DNA of 7,221 nucleotides from an uncultured Bacilli bacterium (lineage in GTDB: Bacteria; Bacillota_I; Bacilli_A; RF39; UBA660): positions 1 through 7,221 of the forward strand of contig CAKOYC010000059.1 in NCBI GenBank assembly GCA_934130265.1, read 5' to 3'. Of the stretch, positions 1 through 5,341 are shown piece by piece (position 1 is the stretch's first letter; each line of letters begins with the position of its first letter). The notes below the pieces were generated by a model. The model saw nothing but the letters and a program-made list of their open reading frames with translations. It was not told the DNA's origin and did not search any database. Made by a program: the position numbers and the translations under genes.

Positions 1-68
1 TCGAACATATATTTTTACATTTTATTTCGCAACTTTAGATATAGTATCTGTACATTTTAGAGTGTCAA

Positions 69-1946
69 TCAACATTTTATAAATGTTTTTTGTTTAGTAA
101 GGCTTATTCTAGCTGGTTGTTCTCCATTTATAAAGTAGCCATCAAATATTGGATCATCTACTATTTGATAATCAATATCTTCAAACTTAACTTTTTCTAA
201 AGATGAGAAATCTACTTTACCATTTATCGTATAGGGAATATGATCCACTAAAGTATAAGCAAGTGCCATATCACGTTCACCTGGTAACATTTCTTTTGTC
301 TTAGTAACTATTTCTTTAAATATATCTTTACCTAATGACTTATCTTTTAATTCAATAAATGCTGTTGGAATAACTCCCTCATCACGATAAGCATTTTTAA
401 TACCTACTACAGCACAGTCTCTTACCTCATCAAAAGTATTAATAGCATCTTCTATCGGAACAGAATTAACTTGATGACCATCTGGTCTTTTCATAAGTCT
501 TTTATATCTTCCAGTGTGAAATAAAATTCCATCTTCTGTCATATAACCTTTATCTCCTGTTTTACAGTATTTAATATTAGTCTTTTCATCCTCATAGAAA
601 AAGTTCTTTGTTTCTTTTTCGTTTCCTATATATCCCATAAACTGAGTTGGAGTATTAACATATATTTCTCCTTCTTGATTATATGGTAATTCCTCATTAG
701 TTTCTCTATCAGTAATTCTAACATTTACCGAAGGATATAATACTCCACAACTACCTTCCATATGACTATTTTGATTATCCATAGTTGTTGCTATCATCAT
801 AGTTTCTGTTGATCCATATCCATAAGTTATTTTCTGTTTACAATTATTCTTCTTTAATGTTTCATTAATCTTATCTAACTTACTAGGTGATATTTTGTCT
901 CCTCCCATTACTAATAGCTCTGCAAAAGATAAATCAGTACCATTAATATATTTACTATCAGGAAACATTTCATAAAGTCTTGGAACACCAATTACAATAT
1001 TAGGTTTCTTTTCTACATATATCTGATCAAACTTATGAGCTTCTATTTTAGGAATTAAATCAACTATTATTCCATGAGAAAGTGCTCCATGCATTCCAAC
1101 AGATGAGCCATAAAGTGAAAAGAATGGTATATAACCAAAGAATGTCATTCCTCTTTTCAAGTGTGGTGCTATATACTCTATTTGATTAGAAGTTACATTA
1201 TATCCTTTATTAGATTCCATTGCTCCCTTAGGAGTACCAGTTGTTCCACTAGTATTCATTATAGCAGCGGGTATATCAGGATTATACAAAGAATCTGTTA
1301 ATACACCATAGTCTTTAGCCGTTTTCATAAATTTACTTTGCATCAAGACTTTTTTGTCTTGTTTAATCATTCTCTTTAATTCATATAACTTTTCTTTAGC
1401 TGTATAAAGTGCTTTTACTTCTAAAGCACTCTTAGATAATTTTTCTTTTGACTTAATAAAATCATCATGAGGTGATGCTACAATAATATTATCAGCTGGA
1501 ATATCATTTGCTATAACATTCTTATTCATTGTATCAAGTAGTGATACTAAAAGTTTAGAGTTAGAGATAGTCATACAATCAATTATTCTTTTAGCTGAAC
1601 ATCTTGGATCTACTAAGTATGGAGTGACTCCTATTCTATTACAAGCATAAAAATAAACCATTGTCTCAGGTATATTAGGTAAACAAATAGTAATATTATC
1701 CCCTTCATTTAATCCATATTTCTTTAAAGATTTTGCTGTTTCTTCAACCTTCTTATCAAAAGTTCTAAATGTTTTATTCTGTCCAAAGTAAGAGTAGATA
1801 ATATCATCTTCATGCCCCTTATTCTTTTTTTTCATAAAATCATACATCTTCATATCAGTATCTTCTAAGACTTTTAAATCAATATCTTCAGAATAATACT
1901 TATAACTTGGTCTATCTATACTAGCATATCCAGTTGTCTTTTCCAT
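69..1946 (-). CDS. Acyl-CoA synthetase-like class I adenylate-forming enzyme (AMP-binding)
   Basis: Seen: a 625-residue protein with the full set of adenylate-forming core motifs. The phosphate-binding loop TSGTTGTPKG is at residues 232-241, YGYGSTE (A5) at 375-381, TGD (A7) at 463-465, the hinge-region GRYKRLMKRPDG (A8) at 479-490, and NGK with the presumed catalytic lysine K577 (A10). Family knowledge: such enzymes activate a carboxylic acid with ATP to an acyl-AMP and usually transfer it to CoA; they are cytoplasmic or membrane-associated. The substrate cannot be read from the sequence, and no carrier-protein domain is attached. About 48 residues follow the A10 motif, somewhat more than usual, and residues 160-215 form a lysine-rich stretch before the P-loop. 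The ATG start is supported by AAGGAGGT about 6 nt upstream and by a promoter at 1978-2005. A terminator separates it from the upstream HAD gene, so it is probably transcribed alone. The family is secure; the exact reaction is inferred. Confidence 0.9.
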   Translation of the reverse strand: MEKTTGYASIDRPSYKYYSEDIDLKVLEDTDMKMYDFMKKKNKGHEDDIIYSYFGQNKTFRTFDKKVEETAKSLKKYGLNEGDNITICLPNIPETMVYFYACNRIGVTPYLVDPRCSAKRIIDCMTISNSKLLVSLLDTMNKNVIANDIPADNIIVASPHDDFIKSKEKLSKSALEVKALYTAKEKLYELKRMIKQDKKVLMQSKFMKTAKDYGVLTDSLYNPDIPAAIMNTSGTTGTPKGAMESNKGYNVTSNQIEYIAPHLKRGMTFFGYIPFFSLYGSSVGMHGALSHGIIVDLIPKIEAHKFDQIYVEKKPNIVIGVPRLYEMFPDSKYINGTDLSFAELLVMGGDKISPSKLDKINETLKKNNCKQKITYGYGSTETMMIATTMDNQNSHMEGSCGVLYPSVNVRITDRETNEELPYNQEGEIYVNTPTQFMGYIGNEKETKNFFYEDEKTNIKYCKTGDKGYMTEDGILFHTGRYKRLMKRPDGHQVNSVPIEDAINTFDEVRDCAVVGIKNAYRDEGVIPTAFIELKDKSLGKDIFKEIVTKTKEMLPGERDMALAYTLVDHIPYTINGKVDFSSLEKVKFEDIDYQIVDDPIFDGYFINGEQPARISLTKQKTFIKC

Positions 1947-1977
1947 ATTATTACCTCCTTAATGTGAAATTACTTCT

Positions 1978-2005
1978 ATTTTATCATAGGAGTTTTATTT
2001 TTCAA
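1978..2005 (-). promoter_or_regulatory. Promoter of the acyl-CoA synthetase gene
   Basis: On the minus strand, TTGAAA (2000-2005) is followed by a 16-bp spacer and TAAAAT (1978-1983). TGA directly precedes the -10, giving an extended -10 (TGn). It lies about 30 bp upstream of the ATG at 1946, with the GGAGGT ribosome binding site in between. It looks like a housekeeping sigma-A promoter; no operator is obvious. Confidence 0.6.
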
Positions 2006-2012
2006 TAGAAAA

Positions 2013-2042
2013 GGAAATAATTTCTATAATTAAATTATTTCC
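2013..2042 (-). terminator. Rho-independent terminator after the HAD gene
   Basis: A perfect 11-bp inverted repeat, GGAAATAATTT (2013-2023) against AAATTATTTCC (2032-2042), encloses an 8-nt loop. On the minus strand the stem is followed by TTTTCT. It begins about 25 bp past the HAD stop codon and lies before the promoter of the next gene, so it fits a terminator that isolates the HAD gene. The stem is AT-rich with only two G-C pairs at its base, so it may be leaky. Confidence 0.65.
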
Positions 2043-2067
2043 AGTATATATTTTTTGAAGAAAAAGC

Positions 2068-2583
2068 TCACCTCTTTAATAAGAACTCTAAGCTTTTAAC
2101 CTTGCTATTAGTATCTTCAGCAATTGTCTTATCAAAGATAAAACCTTTTCCACCATTTTCAATCCATAACCTAATATTTGTTTTTGAATCATCAATAAGT
2201 ATTTTTCCATTTGGTTTCTCTACATCATATTTATCGACTCCAGGTGGAACAAAAAGTAGAGGACTACTTATTCTTCTATGCTCTCTTAAATCTTCAATTT
2301 TAACTCTCATTTCATATAATGAATGAATCTTCGTTAAGATTGCTATTTTTTTCTTCATACTTTCTAATTCTTTAATTATTTCAACGGAATTATTTATTGA
2401 ACTAGCTTCTCTTATAATATAATCCCATTCTTCTGGATGCAAATTAGTATAATTAAAATATTCATTAAATTCATTTGCATCTTTATGATTATGAAGACCT
2501 ATACTGTATTTTCTATCTAGCATCCTCTCTTCAGAATCAAGTATAACCCCATCAAAGTCAATATAAGTATAATTACCATTCAT
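2068..2583 (-). CDS. Small HAD-superfamily hydrolase (putative phosphatase)
   Basis: Seen: 171 residues with the HAD motifs in order. Motif I is DFDGV at residues 9-13 (nucleophile D9, acid/base D11), motif II is ILT ending in T84, a lysine (K118 or K123) serves as motif III, and DDS at 131-133 is motif IV. The segment between motifs I and II (about 20-75) is a short helical cap. Family knowledge: HAD proteins of this size are Mg-dependent phosphatases acting on small phosphorylated metabolites or nucleotides, in the cytoplasm. The substrate cannot be assigned, and a 5'-nucleotidase-like role is only one option. The ATG start is fixed by AGGAGG about 9 nt upstream. An extended -10 promoter and a downstream terminator make it a single-gene transcript. 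The coding region is intact, with no sign of decay. Confidence 0.85.
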   Translation of the reverse strand: MNGNYTYIDFDGVILDSEERMLDRKYSIGLHNHKDANEFNEYFNYTNLHPEEWDYIIREASSINNSVEIIKELESMKKKIAILTKIHSLYEMRVKIEDLREHRRISSPLLFVPPGVDKYDVEKPNGKILIDDSKTNIRLWIENGGKGFIFDKTIAEDTNSKVKSLEFLLKR

Positions 2584-2605
2584 ATGATTTTTCCTCCTTG
2601 AAGGT

Positions 2606-2614
2606 ATTATAGCA
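2606..2614 (-). promoter_or_regulatory. Extended -10 promoter of the HAD gene
   Basis: On the minus strand TATAAT (2606-2611) is preceded directly by TGC (2612-2614), a TGn extended -10, about 22 bp before the ATG. No good -35 is present at the usual spacing, which extended -10 promoters tolerate. It sits in the 57-bp gap after the WYL regulator gene. Confidence 0.5.
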
Positions 2615-2640
2615 TATTGATTTGAAGTATTTCGTCTTTA

Positions 2641-3240
2641 TTATTTTATATTAACAATTCTTTTTATTTCAAAATGACGTATATCATTTCTAAGTTCACA
2701 AAAAGCAGTTACATAGTAATTTTCTTTATACTTAAACAAATATAAAGGATGAATTATTCTTTTATGCTGACTACCATCAACATCATTATAAACAATTTCA
2801 ACTTTTTCATTTTTACTTATAGCTGATTTTATAATTTTTTCAATTACATCTGATGAAGTTGTATCAACATTAGCAATATACTTACTCTTCTCCTCATATA
2901 TTGAATACATCTTTTTAGCCTTATCTAAAAATTCTTCATATTTATCTACATATTTGAAATTGTTTTCAGATAAAAAATGCTTAACATTATCTAATAGTTG
3001 AATATCATACTTATTTATACTAGTATAATTTTTTATTTCATCAATCATAAAATAGCCACCATTAGGTCCCTTAAAAGACTCAATTGCAATACCATTATTA
3101 CAAATTTCATCTTTATAATACCTAATCATTCTTTCTGTTACCCCTATTTTTTCTGATAGCTCTTTTAACGTATAAATATTTCTAGTATTAAGTAAGTCTA
3201 TCATATATAACATATTTGCTATTTTTCCCACTTCAATCAC
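2641..3240 (-). CDS. Short WYL-domain transcriptional regulator (HTH + WYL)
   Basis: Seen: up to 199 residues. Residues 6-65 form an N-terminal winged helix-turn-helix, with YTLKELSEKIGVTERMIRYY as its core, ending in the GGYF wing. A helical linker covers about 75-125. A WYL domain follows at about 130-199 and includes HPLYLFKYKENYYVTAFCEL and the basic HFEIKRI strand. Family knowledge: such proteins bind DNA and sense a ligand, often a nucleic acid or nucleotide, through the WYL pocket; many control defence or DNA-damage genes. It is shorter than the usual roughly 300 residues because the C-terminal extension after WYL is missing. The GTG at 3240 has no spaced ribosome binding site. GTG at 3229-3231 (codon 4) has GGAGTG six bases upstream and is the better start. 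The gene begins 42 bp after fic, so it is probably co-transcribed with fic, and it may control it. Confidence 0.82.
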   Translation of the reverse strand: MIEVGKIANMLYMIDLLNTRNIYTLKELSEKIGVTERMIRYYKDEICNNGIAIESFKGPNGGYFMIDEIKNYTSINKYDIQLLDNVKHFLSENNFKYVDKYEEFLDKAKKMYSIYEEKSKYIANVDTTSSDVIEKIIKSAISKNEKVEIVYNDVDGSQHKRIIHPLYLFKYKENYYVTAFCELRNDIRHFEIKRIVNIK

Positions 3241-3274
3241 TCCAATTTTGCAATATTTCGCAATTTTTCTAAAT

Positions 3275-3289
3275 ACTATAATTTATAGT
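3275..3289. promoter_or_regulatory. Palindrome over the fic stop codon, possible operator
   Basis: ACTATAA and TTATAGT form a perfect 7-bp inverted repeat around one central base, overlapping the end of fic and lying about 35-45 bp upstream of the WYL regulator start. A second, weaker dyad with TTGC/GCAA arms is at 3248-3263. Either could be an autoregulatory operator for the WYL protein. This is inference from position and symmetry only; AT-rich palindromes also arise by chance. Confidence 0.25.
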
Positions 3290-4362
3290 TGTTCAACGAA
3301 TGTATCATATATTCTAATATATCTATAAGTTATTCTATTTGTTCCTTCTTTTTTTTCTTTCATAACAATATTAAGTTTAACTAGACGTTTTAAAATATTA
3401 TTAATAGAATTAACATGTGCTCCTAACTCCTCTGCCATTTCTACGGCTGTAAACACTATTTTTTTCATCATTAAAGGATGCATTTTTAAAACAAGACTGC
3501 CACTAATGGCATCTTTTATAGTTTTTTCATCTTCATCATACACTCTATTTATTTTTTCAATTCTACCAATATTTCTTGTACATTGATCTACAACGCATTG
3601 TAAAAAGAATCTAATAAATCCATCTACATTACCATTTCTACATTCATTTAATGAATTATAATAATTGGCCTTAAATAACTCAATTATTTCTGATAAAAAC
3701 AATATTGGGGCATCATCTTTTAGTCTAGCAAGTTGAAGCGTCATTAAAGCTCTTCCCATTCTACCATTTCCATCTTTATATGGATGAATTGATTCAAATT
3801 GAACATGAGATATTGCAACTTTAATGAATGGTTCATCATCATATAGATTATTCATATATTCCATCAAGTTTTCTAATAGGAGAGGAACATCTTCAGGAAT
3901 TGGTGGAACAAAAGTAGCTCCCTCTTTTCCTAATCCTCTAGGACCTATATAGTTTTGAATTGTTCTAATTTCACCAGGTGATTTATCATTGCCTCTAACA
4001 CCAGATAATAAAATTTTGTGCATTGAATTAATCATCGAAATACTAAAGTCCTTATTACTAAGTTTTTCATTAGCATATTCTAGCATTGTTTTTAAGTTCC
4101 TTACTTCTTGTATGCTGTCATTTGATTCTTTATAATTAATATAATACATATCATCTTGTGAAATCTGTGTTCCTTCAATTCTAGATGATCTGATACTCTC
4201 TCCTAATACTAAAGAATCTAAAAAGTACTTTTGATCAAATTTAAACATTTTAAGTAAAGACTTATACTGTCCATACTTATCATTGGCTTGACCTAATAGT
4301 TTAATTGTTCCCTTATCAAGTTTGTAAGACATTGGTAACATCTTTGCTTTATATGGTTCCAT
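3283..4362 (-). CDS. Fic-family protein (AMP-transferase) with N-terminal inhibitory motif and winged helix
   Basis: Seen: 359 residues. The Fic catalytic loop HPYKDGNGRMGR is at 193-204, with catalytic H193 and the anion-binding GNGR; a flap-like segment (NYIGPRG to FVPPIP) is at about 137-156. Near the N-terminus, SSRIEG at 59-64 fits the [S/T]xxxE[G/N] inhibitory motif of class II Fic proteins, with E63 expected to block productive ATP binding. Residues about 295-335 form a C-terminal winged helix. Family knowledge: Fic domains transfer AMP from ATP to hydroxyl side chains of proteins; this layout is widespread in bacteria and the targets are mostly unknown. The catalytic motif is complete, so activity is plausible. 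The ATG start has AGAGGAGAG about 8 nt upstream. It follows a strong-looking promoter and leads into the WYL regulator. It could be a toxin-like or regulatory modifier; no separate antitoxin is visible, consistent with self-inhibition. Confidence 0.92.
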   Translation of the reverse strand: MEPYKAKMLPMSYKLDKGTIKLLGQANDKYGQYKSLLKMFKFDQKYFLDSLVLGESIRSSRIEGTQISQDDMYYINYKESNDSIQEVRNLKTMLEYANEKLSNKDFSISMINSMHKILLSGVRGNDKSPGEIRTIQNYIGPRGLGKEGATFVPPIPEDVPLLLENLMEYMNNLYDDEPFIKVAISHVQFESIHPYKDGNGRMGRALMTLQLARLKDDAPILFLSEIIELFKANYYNSLNECRNGNVDGFIRFFLQCVVDQCTRNIGRIEKINRVYDEDEKTIKDAISGSLVLKMHPLMMKKIVFTAVEMAEELGAHVNSINNILKRLVKLNIVMKEKKEGTNRITYRYIRIYDTFVEQL

Positions 4363-4433
4363 TTTATCACTCTCCTCTATTATAATAAGTCATATTTTAC
4401 AAAAAATACACATTAAACTACAAATTACTGTAT

Positions 4434-4462
4434 ATTTTACAATGATTATTAACATTTTTCAA
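4434..4462 (-). promoter_or_regulatory. Promoter of fic (and the fic-WYL unit)
   Basis: On the minus strand, TTGAAA (4457-4462), a 17-bp spacer and TAAAAT (4434-4439) give a good sigma-A-type promoter, with a leader of roughly 65 nt before the ATG at 4362. An 11-bp direct repeat, TTGTAAAATAT on the minus strand, covers this -10 (4432-4442) and recurs 40 bp downstream (4392-4402). The second copy could be a weaker tandem promoter (TTGTAG, 18-bp spacer, TAAAAT). A further TATAAT at 4379-4384 has no fitting -35. Confidence 0.55.
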
Positions 4463-4469
4463 GGATTCA

Positions 4470-4496
4470 ATGATAAAATGCTATACATTTTATCAT
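4470..4496. promoter_or_regulatory. Perfect 11-bp inverted repeat upstream of the fic promoter
   Basis: ATGATAAAATG (4470-4480) and CATTTTATCAT (4486-4496) are perfect inverted copies around a 5-base centre, beginning 7 bp upstream of the fic -35. No T-run follows the stem on either strand, so a terminator is unlikely and an operator or activator site is more natural. The candidate regulator is the WYL protein encoded downstream, or the winged helix of Fic itself; both are inference. Confidence 0.45.
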
Positions 4497-4510
4497 ATAA
4501 TTTCTAATTT

Positions 4511-4534
4511 GCCGGTTATTTTGCCGGTTATTTT
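4511..4534. repeat. Two tandem copies of a 12-bp unit (GCCGGTTATTTT)
   Basis: GCCGGTTATTTT occurs twice head to tail without a mismatch, conspicuous for its GCCGG cores in AT-rich DNA. Read on the minus strand in one frame it gives KITGKITGK, then a few residues and a stop. Its length is a multiple of three and it is lysine-rich, like the linker repeats seen in AlbA_2 proteins, so it may be the remnant tail of a lost gene. It could equally be a regulatory or random tandem repeat. Confidence 0.6.
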
Positions 4535-4541
4535 CAACAAC

Positions 4542-4577
4542 AAAAAGAGTATGATTTTAATATTTCAGACTCTCTTT
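4542..4577 (-). terminator. Terminator downstream of the carboxypeptidase gene
   Basis: In minus-strand RNA, AAAGAGAGU (4577-4569) can pair with ACUCUUUUU (4550-4542) as nine pairs including one G-U wobble, around an 18-nt loop. In plus-strand RNA the same position would be an A-C mismatch, so the structure is better formed for minus-strand transcription. It lies about 80 bp after the carboxypeptidase stop codon. The T-run is part of the stem and the loop is long, so strength is uncertain. Confidence 0.4.
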
Positions 4578-4658
4578 AATTAGATTTAATACTTTATTAG
4601 ACTTTTAGCAATACAACTTTGAGGCAATCAATTATTTTCTATAAATAGATATTACTAC

Positions 4659-5204
4659 TTATTTAACTGATGAATTACCACTTGCTATATCATAGATAGT
4701 ATTTCTAAGAAGAACTAGATAAGATAATTTCTTAGTTGATTTTTTAACTGTTAAATCTCCTTCTCCAACAACATTATTACCATCTTTTATTTTTATTTTA
4801 CCAACTACTTCTCCTTTTATTAAAGGCAAGTTATTCTTAGTTATTTTAATATCATAACTATATTTTTTCTTAGCATCACTCTTCTTAGATAAAACACCTA
4901 TATCATAAATTGGTGTATACTCTATTTTCTTAGTACTAGCTTTTTCTACTCTTTCAGTCTTTACTGTCTCATTTTTCTTCTTTACTATTTGTACTTTATA
5001 ACTATTAAATCCATAATCAAGTAAGGCCATAGTTTCACTATTTCTTACTTTTGATACTTCTTCTCCTAAGACAATAGCAATTAGTCGCATATCATTTTTC
5101 TTAGCAGTAGCTGCAAGACAATATTTAGCAGCATCAGTATGACCTGTCTTTAACCCATCTGCACCTTCATAAAATCTTACTAACTTAGTTGTATATGAAT
5201 ATTG
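4659..5204 (-). pseudogene. 5'-truncated D-alanyl-D-alanine carboxypeptidase (PBP5/DacA-DacF type), C-terminal half
   Basis: Seen: an open frame of 181 residues from a stop at 5205-5207 to the stop at 4659. It starts with TTKLVRFYEGADGLKTGHT, the highly characteristic region around the third active-site motif KTG (5142-5150), continues through ATAKKNDMRLIAIVLGEE and SKVRNSETMALLDYGF, and ends in a PBP5 C-terminal beta domain plus a possible amphipathic anchor helix. Family knowledge: these enzymes trim the terminal D-Ala of peptidoglycan stem peptides outside the membrane and need SxxK and SxN motifs and a signal peptide, all of which lie upstream and are absent here. The ATG at 5088-5090 is an internal methionine, past the KTG motif, so a protein from it would be inactive. 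Homology stops abruptly at about 5190-5200, with no start codon or ribosome binding site, at an imperfect palindrome. The truncation is best explained by insertion of the neighbouring recombinase-bearing DNA. Confidence 0.85.
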
Positions 5205-5210
5205 CTATAC
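5191..5210. other. Candidate attachment-site junction (imperfect palindrome where dac homology ends)
   Basis: GTATATGAATATTGCTATAC is a 20-bp dyad in which 8 of 10 positions pair, centred on TA at 5200-5201. It sits where the carboxypeptidase reading frame loses its family resemblance and runs into a stop. Family knowledge: serine recombinases exchange strands at a central dinucleotide between imperfect inverted half-sites. The assignment is inference; the other end of the putative element is outside the window, and a symmetrical TA core would not fix orientation. Confidence 0.4.
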
Positions 5211-5304
5211 TATGATTTTTAGTTTTAATTAAGTCATAATGCTAATAAACTATAATTTACATCAAAAAATTTATTTTATTTTTCTTTTTTACTGATTCAC
5301 ATAG

Positions 5305-5334
5305 TAAAAAACAATGTAAATTATTACACTGTTT
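5305..5334 (-). terminator. Rho-independent terminator of the AlbA_2 gene
   Basis: On the minus strand, AAACAGTGTAA (5334-5324) pairs with TTACATTGTTT (5319-5309) as 11 pairs with one G-U wobble around a 4-nt loop, followed by a run of T (5311-5306). It starts 8 bp after the AlbA_2 stop codon. In plus-strand RNA the wobble becomes an A-C mismatch, so it is oriented for this gene. Confidence 0.75.
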
Positions 5335-5341
5335 AATACAT

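Larger units (their letters stand above)
4363..4658. other. Intergenic stretch between the carboxypeptidase remnant and fic
   Basis: No credible gene is present in this 296-bp stretch. In minus-strand order it holds about 80 bp of AT-rich 3' flank of the carboxypeptidase remnant, a terminator hairpin (4542-4577), two tandem copies of a 12-bp unit (4511-4534), a perfect 11-bp inverted repeat (4470-4496), the fic promoter (4434-4462) and the fic ribosome binding site. The longest suggestive reading frame is a 23-codon stretch through the 12-bp repeats, too short and without a ribosome binding site. Confidence 0.7.

Noticed and set aside
37..49. Hairpin AGATA-tag-TATCT after the acyl-CoA synthetase gene as a terminator
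   Set aside because: A 5-bp AT-rich stem with no following T-run on the minus strand; too weak to call. The actual terminator may lie outside the window.
2102..2326. Plus-strand open frame of 74 codons
   Set aside because: It lies wholly inside the HAD gene, antisense to its conserved motifs, with no ribosome binding site and no recognisable domain; it is a shadow.
4470..4496. Inverted repeat as a terminator of the carboxypeptidase transcript
   Set aside because: No T-run follows the stem on either strand, and a better candidate lies at 4542-4577.
4659..5090. Stand-alone 143-residue protein starting at the ATG at 5090
   Set aside because: The frame stays open upstream with clear carboxypeptidase sequence including KTG, so this ATG is an internal methionine of a truncated gene.
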